A DNA stretch of 64,000 nucleotides from Paraphysoderma sedebokerense (Eukaryota > Blastocladiomycota > Physodermatomycetes > Physodermatales > Physodermataceae). Under the pieces are notes generated by a model that worked only from the letters and a program-made list of their open reading frames with translations, was not told the origin of the DNA and did no database searches. Positions 1 through 13,188 of this stretch are shown piece after piece. Both the position numbers and the translations under genes were made by a program. The number at the start of each line of letters is the position of its first letter. Positions within the stretch are counted from its first letter, which is position 1. The stretch spans positions 434,001 through 498,000 of the forward strand of contig JAHLJZ010000007.1 in NCBI GenBank assembly GCA_025602915.1, given 5' to 3'.

Positions 1-410
1 AAACGGCTGGGAAAGAGAGGCATGCATTATTCAAACAATGGTATTCCAAGAAATAGTTGTTGGCTGTTGTTGAATAAGTTTTTGTAGATTAATTGTATAA
101 TTCATCTAATAAATTGATATACCCTTAAAATTGCAATTCCATATGTTGGTTGATTTTCAGGTCAAACTATGATAAAAAACGATTTAATGAGTTGATTTAT
201 ATTACAGGTTTCATGGCGATTGAAAGTATTCGCAAATTATGTTAAAAAAATAAAATAAAATAATGCTTAGCATCGCTTTCTCCCACTAGTGACTAAGACC
301 ACACTTCCGACCACTACATCGTTAATACCTCAAAATGGCAAAAAACAATTGACATTATAGTTTACAGGTATTATTGTACAAAAACGAAAGTAAATGAAAA
401 AGACAATAAA

Positions 411-3400
411 CTATTGGTATTGTGATAATAACATAGCATATTCAATGTTCTTCTGCAACACAGTATCCAATTCACCTTGAAGCTTCTTCAATTTTTCCTC
501 CAGTTCTTTGGTGTTTCCGTCAGTTCCGCCGTCACCGCCGGAAGTGTCGCTTGGTGCTTGCGCTTTGAATTCTTCCAATTTTTCTTTCAAATCTTCATTC
601 TCGGATGTTAAATTGGCGCATTTCATTTGTACCGTATTTAAATCATTCAAAAAGCTGGTCAAATCTTCATCCCGTGCTTTCAGATTGTCTTTGAGCTTAG
701 CCACCTCATTCTCTACCGAAACCTTCTGCTTCTGTAATTCTTCAAACTGTCGAGACATCTCTTGAATGTTGAGTTTAAGACTTTTCACTTGTTCAGCATG
801 CTCCTCTTCCATGGTTTGTATCACGTCGACTTGAGACGATGCTTTGGCTGACTGTTGAGACAACGATTGTTTAAGATTATCGATGTCATCGGATAAATCT
901 TGGTTCGTAGATTGTAGTGTCGTGATTTTAGTCATGAGTTCTGAATTAGCGATTTGAAGATTCTTGATTTCGTTCTCGAGGAACGGGACGCTGTCGATTG
1001 ATGCTTTTAGAGAAGACATTTGAGATTGAAGACTCTGATTTTCAGTTTGCAGCGTGGCAATTTGTGTATCGGATGATTCAATTTTTTGCTGTAAAGAAAC
1101 CAACTTTGACTCGAGTGTAGCATTTTGAGTTTGAAGGGTGTTTAGTTCTTCGATCTGGTTTTGGCGAGCTGCTTCCAATCTCGTGACTTCATCCCGGGTA
1201 TTCTGGAGATCAGATTTCAAAGTAGAGTTCTCTTCCTCCAATGCCTTAAGTTCGTCAGCGCTTACCGCGTCCTTCTCATTGATTTGGCTTTGTAGCGATT
1301 GTATCTTAGAATGCAGCTCATTATTCGCAGATTGCAGAGCACTGCGTTCTGATTGTGCTTGTTGAAGGGCCGAGTTTAACTCATCCTTGTTAGACTCCAT
1401 TACTTGCTGTAATTCTCTTGACGACGATGCCGAAGCTTCAATTTGGGCTTGTAATGATTTAAGATCCTCCGTTAGATGAGCGTTCATCGCCTTCAAGGAT
1501 TCGACTTCAGAGGATAATTCTGCATTATTAGAGAGCGCTGATTCGAGTTCTGCCGCAAGCGCTTGATGCTTGGATTGCTGCACCGATATTTCCTTCGCGG
1601 CACCGACGAGTTTTGACTCCAGTTCCTCCTTCTCGGCTAACAATCGTTTGGAGTTGTCATCAGAGTCAACCAGCGACGCTTTTAATTTCTCATCCAATGA
1701 TTCCAATTGAGACTGTAACTCTGAGTTAGTCTTTCCAAGCTCTACAATCTGATCTTTTGCCGCAAGTAATTGAGATTCCACTTCCTGCATATGTTGAGCA
1801 TGGTTAGCCGAAGTGAGCGCGGCGTCGTTATGCTGCTTTTGTAGCGACTCTAATCTAGTTTGCAGGTCCTCGTTGTCATTTTTGAGCTGTCCGATATCGC
1901 CTTGAAGCGCACCGTTTATCTTTTGAAGTTGCTCAACCGTATCTGATGATGTAAGAGCTTCGTTTTCCTCCATGAGTGACTGCATCCTCAACTGTAAATC
2001 ATTATTTTCCTTTTCGAGATGAATCATGTCTTCACGTAACTTGTGAAGATCGGATTCTGATGCAAGCTTCGCAGCTTCCAGTGAGCTTATCTGATCTGCT
2101 TCTACCTGGGACTCTTGTAACTGTGACTCTAATGAACGAATTGTCGATTCAAGATCGGCTTTAGATGATTTTAAGTTCGACAAATCCATCTGCACGGTTT
2201 CCAGCTGTAATTTCAAGTCTCCATTCTCTTGATTCAATTCTTGAAGGCGAGTAGTCACGGAAGATAAATCACCAACGTCAGATTCAAAACGCTCAATAGT
2301 CTGCTGGAGAACATCTCTCTCTTTGCGGACATCTTCCAACTCCTCCAACAAAACATGTTCCCTATCCGTAGCAACATTCAATTTCTGTATTATGTCGGTC
2401 AGTTGAGCATCCATTGAATCAGCCCGTGATTGAACTGATTGTAATTTCTCTCGTGAATTTTCCTCTGATTGACGTAATTCCGTGACAAGTGTCTTGGTGG
2501 CTTCTAATTCAGCCTTGAGAATAGACAATTCGGCTGCTCGTCCTTCCATCTCTTGATTTAATGACTTCGCTTGCTCAATTTCCAGCAAAGCTGTTTCCAA
2601 TTGACTTGACAGTTCATTCCGTTGAACTTCTGAAATCTCTACCTCCTTCTTTTGTTGGTCAATTTGTTCTAATAAATCGTTCCTTTCATTCTCGAATTCT
2701 TTCAGCCGTTTTAATAAATCGTCGTGAGCTCGTTGCAAGCCTTCTCGTTCAAGCTTAAACTGTTCTTCAATGGCCCGCCTATCCTCCAACTCCATCGTCA
2801 CAGACCGCAAACTATTGTCTTGATCCAAACGCTCCTGTTCTAACAAATCTATTCGTTCCGTGGAGGATGCCAGACTATTGCGCAACTGCTCAATTTCCGA
2901 CAACAAAGCTTTCTCTTTGGATTGAAGTTCGTCAAGTTTCACTTCAAGCTCACGAGATTGTAACTCTTGATTATCAGTTTCGCTTTCGGTATCTGGATCG
3001 AGGGTATCAACATCCGTAGCTGCGTCCGGTACTGCTGTAATTGATCGGTCTACAGCTTCGGGTAATTTTACACGCTCTTCAAGTGTAAGATACCTGTCCT
3101 CTGCATCACGACGCCGAGTTTCAAGTTCGTTCAAACTGACTTCATACTGCTTTTGAGCATCAGTAAGTAACCCTTCATATCTGTCTCGAATTTCTTCAAT
3201 ATCAGCTTTAAGATTAGCATTTGCGCTTTCGAGTTCGACGATCCTGGATTTTAAACTGTCGGGTTGACCCAGTTCTTCGTTTTCTTTCTCGGGCAATTTG
3301 GAACGTAAATTCTCGATTTCCAAAGTCAGTTCACGTTCATTTAATTTAAGAGCTTCCAATTCGTTCAATGCCGCCTGATGATTCTCTACAAGCATGTCCC

Positions 3401-6400
3401 GTTCTCGTTCGATCGACGTCAGTTCTTGCTGCAGTTCGGCTGTGGATTCGTCGTATTTACTTCGAGCGGCATCCAGTTCCAATCGCAATACTGATTCCGT
3501 TTCCTTCCATTCCCGCTCCTTTGAATGCCATTCTTCGGTTGTCATGCTCAAATTTTGACGCAACTCGTCCAACTCCTTGGTCAATTCAATCTCTCTGGCT
3601 TGAACTGTGTCGAACTTTGTTTTGAGGCCATGTATATCCTCAGATTCACTTTCCGTATCTGGATCCTGAGCGTGGCTGCCCACATCCGTCGAAGTGTCGA
3701 TGAAATCTGATACTGTTTCGTTGTTGTCCAGAGAGCGACTGGCAGTGATATTCGGTCCTTGATTTTCCATGTCCTGCAGGTATTTCTTTTCGGTTTCCTC
3801 GCATTTCTCTTGAAGGGCGTTGATGCTCATCTCGTGTTGTTTCTCCATTTCCGCCAGAATTGACTGATACTTGGCCTGGGTTTGATTTAACTCTTCTAAC
3901 AGGCTGTCATTATCCTTTTCCAATTTGCTTATTCGTGCGTTTAAGGATTCGACATTGTCATTCACGAATCCTTCAACTGTAGCAACTGCTTTTTCGGACT
4001 CAGATGATGGTGATGCAACCTTTAGATTCGTTAATTCGTCTTTCAAGTGATCGATTTCAGCCGTCAATTGTCGTTGATTACTTTGAGCTGTGGCCAGTTC
4101 TTCCAAAGCGTGGAGGTGAGCCTCGGCAAGCTCATCTTTCTCTTTCTTCATGTGATCATAACGCTCCTGGAAATTAGGCTGTTCATCGCTAAACTCATTC
4201 GCAATCGGAATGTCCCTGGCACGAACCTCTCCCAGTTCTTCAGTTAGCTGACGACAACTTTCTGCGAGGTCGGTTTTTTCCTTCTCCAGCAACATGAGCT
4301 GCTCTTTCACAGAATCGTATTCGTGGCGCAGCACTGCCATTTCTTTCGCCAAATCAACCTCCTCCTCTGTGTCAAGATGTTGGGGATGTTCAATATTACG
4401 ATATTCAGTTTGCAGACTTCTTTCCATCGTGCCAGTCGCCAGATCTCGACCATCAGCATCAGGAGAAGCATCAATCATATCAAGAGAGCGAAGATTTTGA
4501 GGAGATTCCTTTTCCATTAACTCCAACTTATCTTTCAGCTCAAGATATTTCTCTTCGGCTTGTTTGCATCTTGCTTCCAGCGCTGTCCTAATATCGTCGT
4601 TTTCTTTCTCGATATCAGCCAAAATGGACTGGTAGTGAGAGCGTATATCGTGTAACTCCATTGTCAAGTCATTATTCTGCTTCTCCAGCTCAGCCATTTT
4701 TTCATCAATCATCTTCGAATCGCTATTATCTTCATCATCAGCAGATTTGAATAATGCATCCCTTTCAGTTCGAACTTCCACCAATTCAGAGCGTATTCTT
4801 TCGATAGTAGCAAGCAAGTCAGTTTCTTTGTCCTTGGCGACCGCCAACTCTTCCGACAGTAAACGACGATTTTCCTTCATTTCATCTAGTTCATTCTCCA
4901 ATGAACGAATACGATCCTCAGAACCTGAAGCATCAGGTACATTAGGTACATTTCTGCTGCTAGTTTCAACATTTTGCAGCCTGTCTTGGGCTTCGGCGTA
5001 TTTCTGCTCAACATCTTTGAGCTTCGCTTCAAGATCTTGATTTGACTTTTCAAACTCATTTTGAATGTCGGCAAAGATTTCTTGATACTTAACGCGGGTA
5101 TCCTCAACTTCCTTTTCAAGAGAACGGACCTTCTGTTCCAAATTCTCTTTCGTTAATTCGAGTACTTCCACAGTTTTGTGTAGATCGTCGTCCACTTGAT
5201 TGAGACTACGAGTACCCGAAGCAGATTCTTCGGTTTGAACATCGGCAGTCGCAGTTGATACACTCTGGGCATTACGTGCAGATAACTGTTCCTTTAACTC
5301 CGTATTCTCCTGCTCAAAATTCTCGACTTCTACCGATAGTACTTCTATGGTCTGCTGAAGACTTTCAACCCTCACCATCGTGTCCTCGAGCTCCTGCTTT
5401 TTCTTGCTCAGGGAAGACTTTAAGGAATCTACTTCCTTTTTCAAAGCGTCGACTTCAGGATCATAGGTGACATTTCGGTTAACAGTTGCTTGTTCAACTT
5501 CAAGAATTTCGGTAGATTCTGGCAGATTTCGCGTCTGCTGCATTGACGTATTGAGTAGAGAAATTTCCTCCTCTTTGTCCTGTAAGATTTTTTGGACACG
5601 AGTCAGTTCCTGGCGCGTAATTTCGAGATCTTCGAGTGCATTGGTTTGTTTGGACAAAGCGGCATTCAGATCGTCGAGCTGAGTTTGTAAGGATACGACC
5701 TCAGACCTGATGAACGAGGAATGTCAGAAAACTAAAAATTGGACACTTGAGTATTAATGAACGAACCTGGACAGCTCCAAATCTTTCAATGCCTGATTTA
5801 ACTTAGATTCTGCATCCGGCAGAGGGCTTTGGCTTGAGGGATTTGCCTCATTTGAAATTGCCTGAACTTCCTGTGACGGTGACTGCGGTTGACCTCGGTC
5901 GCTAACGCTCTCCGTCGGCGAGATTTCATTGACGGGTACGGACCGAGACAAAAAGGAGGGTGAGGTAACGGGGCTGCTGACAGCGGAATTAATAGGAGCC
6001 GGAAGGGAAGAGAATGATGCAGTGGTGGGTGAGAGGGGCGATAAAGAGGATTCTTCTTGCATTTTGTCCGCACTCTGTTCGCTGACATCTTCAGGGGAAA
6101 TTGAGGCAGGCGAGAGTTCAAAAGCGTCTCCAAGTTCCCGAGAGCGAATTTCGTCATTGCCACTGACATTTTGCTTTGTCTGCTCGTCTGACGACTTCCT
6201 CATCTCTATTTCGCTTAACGATTTGATTTCGCTAGCGAGCTTTTCATTCAAAGATTTCTCAGCCTGTAAATCAATGCTCAATCGGTCAATCTTCTCATTT
6301 AGCTGAAGTTTCTCTCCTTCCAAACTCAAAATGTTGGCTCTCAGTTCGCTTGTAAGCTCTTCGAGCTTCGCTTTTTCTTCTTCAAGGGTCTTAAGATCGG

Positions 6401-9400
6401 TCGATAAAATATCAACAGACTGTTCTAACGACATCAATCGTATATTCTTTTCCTCTGCATCATCCAGATTGCGAGCAACGCTGGTATTCGAGAAGGAGGA
6501 TGATTGGAGTTGGCTTTTCAATGTTTCAATTTCTTTCAGATACTCGCTCTCAGTCGTTGTCTGATGCTCTATTATAGACTGTGACTTCTGCAAATGAGAT
6601 TCAAAGATGTCTCTCTCCTCTTTTACATTTTTGAGATCAGTTCGCAGTTCGTCTCGTTCGGATTCGACTTTTTGCAAAAGTTTCTCAGCACTCTCACGTT
6701 TTGCCGTAGCTTCTTCGATCTCGAGCCGTAAAACTGTGCTTTCGTTTTCCAAAGATAAAAGATGTGATTCTTTGGCCTGCAGCTGTTTCTTCAACTCCAC
6801 CATTTCTTCTCTACTTTTTTCGAGCTCATTTTGAGTCTCAGTCAGATTCTCCATCATCGCCCGAGATTTTTCCAGGTGACTCTCGAGAATAGAAATCTCG
6901 GCCCTGAATAATCCATTAGTTTCAAATCCAAGCGTTCCGAGTACCTTAAAGTAACAAACCTTGATTTATCTAATTGAGACTGCAAATGCTTAATTCGCTC
7001 ATTCTCTTCCGCATTAGTACTCATATCCGTGACTGTAGAGGCAAATGAAAGTGGACGTTCTGGCAAATCAACATTAAGTGATGGCGGTGCAATATTATCG
7101 GTATTCTCTCCATCATTTTCCGTCAAAGGGGATGGAGTGCGACTGCTGACTGGACTATCTCCAAAATCATAATTAGAGATGATCATCGACCTCGTCGCTG
7201 TGGCAGGAGTTTCATTTTCCGGAGATCGATCTGATTGAGCAGCAGACCCAGTCTCATCGTTGTATATTGAGTCATCTTTCTTCCGAGATATTTCTCGTTT
7301 TGTTGAAACATTTTCTTTTCTCGGGCTAGTAGTTTCCTCTGATTGCTGGAGTTTTTCTTCCAACTTTTGAACCTAAGTAGTAGGGTGTTATTTCGACCAT
7401 TGGATTCATTCAAATATAAGCAACAGCATGAATACCTGGAGCTCAAGTTCGTTTATAACGATATCGTCTGACGCCAGCCGATTGGACATGGTATCCAATT
7501 CAGCCTCCAGCGAGCGAACATACCCAAAGGTATCGTCCAGTTGGCTTTTCAATTTTGCTACTTCTGCGCCGGAATCTGATTTAGGATCTTTTTCTTTCAA
7601 TTGCATCGTAAGATCCTCATTCACTGATAATAGCCTCGAAATTTCATCTTTCAAACTCTCTAGCAATTCATCATACTCTCGTTTTTGGTTTTCAGCAAAC
7701 CGACGCAAATCCATTGCCTGATTTCTTAGCTGTATCTTTAATTCAGCATTTTCCTTGATAAGTTCGGAATTTTCACTAGGCTCATTATTGAGCTTTTGGA
7801 TTTGATTACCAACATCATCTACGTCACGGCTACTTGTAATAGATGCCAATTGATCTTTCAATCCTCGTACTTCTTCTTCGTACTGAAGCGTTTGCCGTTT
7901 GCTCATCGAAACCAGCTCCTTCTCCTTGGCTTCTAACTCTAACAATCGGCTAGATACAGCTTGATAAGAGGAATCGGTCTCGTTTAAACGTTTAGTGAGA
8001 TCGGTCACCTTTCGTTGTGACTGCTCGAGCTGAATCGTCAAATCTTTGACTTCATTTGAGACACCTGTCCTAAGTCCAACAATCTGCTTTTCTAAGTCTT
8101 CTTTGTCGGATTCTAAACTGTCTAGATGCTCTTTTAACTGAACGACGTAACCTTTGAAAGAGATTTTCAGATATCAATTCACAATTTATAGGCCTGGAAC
8201 AGATCTTCGAGTCAAAGCAATATAAAAGCTTACGGGTAGATTTCTCTAATTCCACTTTCACTTTGTTTAATTCCTCGACATCTGAGCTCTCTTCTTTCGT
8301 TGCTAAATTGCTGAATGATCGGCTATTTTCCAATTCAGACTCTTTTCGTTTGTAATTATCGTTTTCCCTTTGCACCTCCGTAATTCGACGTGTCAATTCG
8401 ACATTTTCGGTCGATAGCGTTTCCAACTTACTTTGGAAGGCTTGATTGTTTTTAGACAATTGCGACTCCAGCTGTTTAATCTTTGATTCAGACTCAGCTT
8501 GCTTTTCAATTGTCGCAGCTTGAACCTTAAGTTGGGAGGATAAAGATCGCTTCTGATTCTTGAGATACTCAATTGAGTCGAGGGCCTCCTACAAAATGGA
8601 ACGTTAGAAATTTAAAATTCAAACAAACTGTCGAAATAACTCCGCACTTGATATTTCTTGTCTAGATCTCTATACTTATTTGCGGTTTCTTGATTTTCTG
8701 CGGATAATTTACGATTCTCGCCCTCTAATCGAGTGACTTCAGCGGACGCGACATCGGAGGGTAGAACTGGTTTCTTATTGCTGCGAAATTGGTCAGCGAG
8801 AAAAGTAATAATCAGCTGGGCTTGATTTTCCGTTGGGATACTGAGTGGAATCCGCAGCTTTTCCTTCTCCCACATCATGACAGAAATTATTTGAATCAAT
8901 ACTAGTAGCAGCGAGTCAAAATCATTGGCATGCTCGGACAATCGCCGCCTTGCGGCATCGCTGGGTGGATATTTGTTCATGCCAGACTGATAGGCCTTCA
9001 ATGCCAAAGCTAACTTGATAGAATTAGCCACCTCATACTCAATTCCCATAAACAATTCGCCCAATTTCCATATCGTTTCCGAATATGTAGCTTGAAGATC
9101 CCGTATTTGGCTAATATCAACAGTAACAGTTGTCTCAATCCAATTTTTAACCGTTTCGGGTTGCGAAGCGGTTAGACGAGCGGAATAGTCGCTGAATATG
9201 GTCGTCTTGCTTGTGTTAGTTGGAGATATTGTGGAAGATGGCTGAATAGAATTTCGCATTGATTCGGCAAGCAGTGATTCCGCCAATGAATCTAAGGCTT
9301 GAGTGGACTTTTGGAGGCCAGGCAGAGGTATTCGTGGTGGTGGAGTTTTAGGGACATTTTCGCTGGGCAAGCTTCTCTGTACCGATGTTTGCGACACAAG

Positions 9401-10135
9401 CTTCGATTCAAGATCTCTCTTTTCCTTACTCAGCTCCAGCAGCTGTGACTTCAGTTCGGCTATTTCTTTTTCTCTTGAGGAAGCATCTTCAATTGACATA
9501 CTAGAAATGCTAGCATTAATTTTCGAGACGGAGTCTAATCGGTCGCTTCGCTGGGCACCTCGTAACGACGAGACCATCCGCTGGAGGTTGTCGACTTCTT
9601 TCTTATAAATTGATTCTTTAATTTCTGAAAATCTTCTAAGAAAATTATTAAGTTCAAGGCTTAATATCTCAATTCTTTTGTTGGAAAACTCGACCTATAA
9701 CCCAGAACAAACGGTTAAATTAAGTTCCAATTAAAATACAAGTTATAGCCATTTCAACCTGTCGAGCGGCATCCTTTTGCATGCGCTTATCTGATGAGCC
9801 AGCAGACGCTAGCTGTGCTTTATTCCTAATTTGAGTTTCATACTCGAGTTTCCGTTCGTACTCTTAGAATTATGAAAAGAACTCGGGGTTAGCGGTGGCG
9901 AAATAAGGCATTCAACGTTTCGCAATTTGGTCACACCTTTAATAATACTTTCCAGCGTTGAAGCATCCTGTATAAATGCAGTCAGAGCTTGCTCAACAAG
10001 GAAGGCAGAATATGAATTATTGGAATTTCATACTTTGTTCAAAACGTTCAAATCATCATGGTGAGACTGACGTGCGGTTGCAGGAGATGCAGTTGTTGAT
10101 GACGAGAACCGCATATCATACGGTTGGTTGCTCAT
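411..10135 (-). CDS. Giant coiled-coil protein, 3066 aa, nine exons
   Basis: Minus-strand exons 10135-10034, 9967-9937, 9862-9759, 9694-8648, 8588-8234, 8151-7436, 7372-6960, 6903-5767 and 5706-411 join at GT/AG sites into one frame of 9201 nt (3066 aa plus stop). The ATG at 10135 is the first in frame. Residues about 35-75, with a YERKLEYE segment, vaguely resemble an HR1/REM-1 Rho-binding coil; this is a weak guess. A non-coiled helical domain lies around 9.15-8.8 kb (motif MMWEKEKLRIPL). The rest is nearly continuous heptad coiled coil rich in E, L, K, Q and S. In the last exon a segment of type KYQSILAxxEK recurs four times (near 5085, 4630, 3865 and 3175), and acidic DPDTESE linkers occur near 3660 and 2995. 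It is probably a structural scaffold or tether (cortical, centrosomal/basal-body or Golgi). I do not recognise the exact family. Confidence 0.85.
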
Positions 10136-11161
10136 TCTTTGTGCTTACGATAAGGGTATATCAATCATGGGTATGTCTGTGAGAGAGGCGATATCCAGGC
10201 AATGGAGCGGATGGAAGTAATGACGATAGCTCTAAGCTCAGTCGCCAGTTCCTCCCGTGGAACAGGGACACGGGATTTCGGTGTGCAAAGCGCAGCCTAA
10301 TTGGGTTGCCGTGATCATGATTATGAATACATATCCCTCGCTGCGCTTTTGGGCATATTGGTCAGAGCATCCGCATATGCCACGGTTTGGATTTGTATAA
10401 CTAGTAATCATTACTCCACGATGAAACGATGCAATTGGTTGTCTCTAGTTTTCATGTGCCAGGGCGATCGAACATACGCCCCAAAGTTTTACGAAGGGCC
10501 CTTGGAAGTTGGAACACATAACCATCCTCCATGGTCGCCTGATTCAACAATTCGATATACGTTTTAGAGATACGTAAGACATGTAGATGAAAGATCAATG
10601 CTTATATAACTTGAGAAATTGTTCTTGAAATTAAAGCTCACGGCTTCTTTGTCCTTGTTCAATTTTCACTAAATACTGCGGACAGATGGCTTGATACGGA
10701 CGGACTGTGACGGATAATGTTTTTTACCCATGGCAATCCAGCGAGAAAATATCCCAGATTTTCACTTGTGTTGTCCAGCATGGAGGTCACGCCTAATTGC
10801 TATTCCGGCAAAGTAATGACATTGGAGGTGCCAAGTACAATCGCCATTGCCCTAACGTTTCTCACAACTGGAACGCATTGGAGTATATAGCGGATTAGTG
10901 TGACGAAATGAGGTTAAGATGTAATGAGAAATCGGAATAAATTAACTTGGCTGCGAAATATATATGTTTTTTCATCATTGCCACGGCGCAAAGGCTGCTA
11001 AATTGCCAGATGCATTGTTCCCACAATCTGAAAGCCACTGCTCGCTTCTAGCGCGGATGCATGTCAATCAGCGTAAATCCACATATAAACTGATGACGAG
11101 AAGGAGATAAGAAGGGAACATCCTCCAATTTGTACGAAAAGGAACAAATCACTTTGGAATC
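10136..11161. promoter_or_regulatory. Divergent intergenic region between the giant coiled-coil gene and a GPI protein gene
   Basis: About 1 kb separates two divergent starts. A TATAAA box at 11084-11089 lies about 75 nt before the ATG of the plus-strand GPI protein. An 88-codon open frame at 10301-10567 has no recognisable domain and is probably chance. Nothing else clear was seen. Confidence 0.5.
11084..11089 (+). promoter_or_regulatory. TATA box of the GPI protein gene at 11162
   Basis: TATAAA occurs 73 nt upstream of the start codon, a fitting distance for a fungal TATA box with a short leader. The second GPI gene has an equivalent box at 13074, which suggests both belong to a strongly or conditionally expressed class. 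Confidence 0.5.
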
Positions 11162-11983
11162 ATGAAGATCACCGTTTGCAGCGCTTTCGCAGTGTGCGCC
11201 TTCTTTGCGTCAGTCCAAGCAGTGCCCCAACAGTACGGATACAGACCCTCTCCTCCTCCTCCTCCTCGTCCTCCATCTTATCCGTCTCCACCACCTCCAC
11301 CATCTCCTCCATCTCCTCCTTCTCCTCCGCAATATCAAAACAGTTCGGCTAATAGTAGTCCCCCGACCACCCAAGCTCCACCGACTTCTGCTAGCTCCGC
11401 TACTTCTGCTACTAGTCCGCCTACTACGACCCCTGCCCCTCCGACGTCTGCCAGCTCGACTACTTCTGCTACCAGTCCTGCTAGTTCTTCAACTTCCAAC
11501 AGTTCTTCCACCAATCCCTCGTCGCCAACAAGTGTAGCCTCCACATCAACGTCTGCTTCTGTTCCAGCGGGACAATCCACCGGTGCTTCCTACGTCAGTG
11601 GTTCTAGCACAAATGCCGCACCCTCTTCAACGAATGCTACGTCTGCCTCCACTTCAGCTCCTCCTTCACCGAGTGGCACCTCTCCGGCGACAGGATCAAG
11701 CAGTACTACTCCTGCTGGACCGCCAGTCACCGGATCTGTCCCTGCTTATCCCAGTCCTGGTGGAGGACCGGCTACCACCAGTGCCAGTACCAATACCAGT
11801 ACCAGTACCTCGTATACAACTAGCACCTCAAACCCTCCAGCACAAACAAACCCTCCCAGCAATAGTGGATATAATGTCAATAGTCCTACACAACAACTTA
11901 AATCGGGAGCCGAAAACAATCACAAATTCTCAGTAGTAGGATTTGCTGGTGGAGTTTTGGCCGCCGGCGCTCTATTTATCTAA
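11162..11983 (+). CDS. Secreted Ser/Thr/Pro-rich GPI-anchored cell-surface protein
   Basis: This is a single-exon gene of 273 aa. The N-terminus is a signal peptide (MKITVCSAFAVCAFFASVQA). A proline-rich stretch of SPPPPP-like runs follows (about residues 30-58), then a long Ser/Thr/Ala/Pro domain likely to carry dense O-glycans. A unit of about 20 residues with the core APPTSAS is repeated twice in tandem (nt about 11369-11487), and a short Ser-Thr-Asn microsatellite-like tract lies near 11785-11815. The C-terminus is a hydrophobic tail (VVGFAGGVLAAGALFI) behind a hydrophilic spacer, as in a GPI-attachment signal. It is likely a cell-wall or plasma-membrane mucin-like protein. Its tail resembles that of the gene at 13189, so the two may share ancestry or sorting. 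Function beyond surface coating cannot be told. Confidence 0.85.
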   Translation: MKITVCSAFAVCAFFASVQAVPQQYGYRPSPPPPPRPPSYPSPPPPPSPPSPPSPPQYQNSSANSSPPTTQAPPTSASSATSATSPPTTTPAPPTSASSTTSATSPASSSTSNSSSTNPSSPTSVASTSTSASVPAGQSTGASYVSGSSTNAAPSSTNATSASTSAPPSPSGTSPATGSSSTTPAGPPVTGSVPAYPSPGGGPATTSASTNTSTSTSYTTSTSNPPAQTNPPSNSGYNVNSPTQQLKSGAENNHKFSVVGFAGGVLAAGALFI

Positions 11984-12730
11984 CTTAAAATGCATATTTG
12001 ACAAGTATATCTGTAAAACCAGTGTAAAGGAAATTTTGATTATTGTGTGTATTCATAGTGTGTATTAATGGTATTCGATTTTTAATCTAATATAAGTAGC
12101 ATGTCTCAAAAGTGTAGCAATAGTTTTTAAGATATCCTTAATACATATATTTGCTTGCATATTCACTTCCACACGGTAGCTCATATTTGCAATCAGATGT
12201 GCGGACAGAGATTAAATCGCTTAATTTTGATTCATATATATAATCGCTTAGTATTGCCTAGATGGAGGCAATGTCGTTGTATGATTTACCTTGCCATGAA
12301 TATTAAGAAAGAAGTAGTCAATGTACAGTGTGTTTACATTTGAAAGCTTTTGAGGACTGGCATTTCAATCAATTTTGGTACCTGAATACAGAATCTATAA
12401 CCAATAGGAAGTAACAATTGGATGGTTTCATATGTTCATAATCGGCTAATATCTCTCACAATCTGCATCATAAGTTTTAAGTGACGTCGTAATATGTCGA
12501 ATTGCAATTAATTAAAATATTGTTGCAAATTAATACGATATGCCTGTCTTTGATAATGAAATGCTACTGATAGTCAAAGTCTGTGCAATGTATTTCCAAA
12601 AAAAGGTACACAACAGCCCTCGTGTGCGCGATTGCAGTACGGGAGCACAAAATTTATCAGGTTTAACGTATTGGCGCTCTACGGCTCCTAGGCATTAATG
12701 TCACACGGGTGTAATCCTTCCAATGCAGCG

Positions 12731-12820
12731 CAGAATATGGCTGCACAGTAGGTCTCACGATTAGACAATTCCACCAATGAGAGAACTTGCAACGTTGTCC
12801 AATGGCCAAGCCATATTCTG
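12731..12820. repeat. Short inverted repeat
   Basis: CAGAATATGGCT at 12731-12742 is perfectly complementary to AGCCATATTCTG at 12809-12820, with a 66-nt loop. Flanking bases (GCAGCG versus GATGCACTG) extend the similarity imperfectly. It could be a regulatory palindrome or a remnant of a tiny inverted-repeat element. No target-site duplication was identified. Confidence 0.4.
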
Positions 12821-13073
12821 TGATGCACTGTTTATTAATTTATTTTTTTTCCTTGCACCACCATTGTGACTTTTAGTGTGGTCAAATTAATTCCTTTTCT
12901 TCAATTGAGTGAAACCATACGGATGTCCACGGTTCGGATTGGTCCGATTTATTAAAATGACAAATTTCGATGCCTGATATTACTTTTCATCCAATCGCAG
13001 ACTTGGTGGCGCCCCAGTTACAATGCTGCGTTACATTGGCATACACTGCCACTGGAATGACTTACGGAAAAGA

Positions 13074-13080
13074 TATAAAT
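13074..13080 (+). promoter_or_regulatory. TATA box of the GPI protein gene at 13189
   Basis: TATAAAT lies in an AT-rich context 109 nt upstream of the start codon. The leader between them is A/T- and CA-rich. Confidence 0.5.
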
Positions 13081-13188
13081 ATAGGGTTAGACTGCACTAA
13101 TAACTGCACTCAAGCAAACACATCTTTATAGATTATATAGATTTTATAGAATATTTTCTCATCTTACAACAAATATTTGTCTGTCATA

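Larger units (their letters stand above)
11984..13188. other. 1.2 kb intergenic region upstream of the second GPI protein
   Basis: No gene is supported. The left half is AT-rich 3' flank. A 12-bp perfect inverted repeat (CAGAATATGGCT at 12731-12742 and its complement at 12809-12820) lies in the middle, and a TATA box is at 13074. Confidence 0.5.

Noticed and set aside
1-410. Left-edge AT-rich sequence
   Set aside because: It appears to be the 3' flank of the giant coiled-coil gene. No gene or RNA was recognised.
10301-10567. 88-codon open frame in the divergent intergenic region
   Set aside because: No domain, signal or codon pattern supports it.
11205-11936. Leu/Pro-rich open frames overlapping the first GPI gene on both strands
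   Set aside because: They are by-products of the low-complexity CCT/TCT/ACC repeats of the real gene and have no start context or domain.
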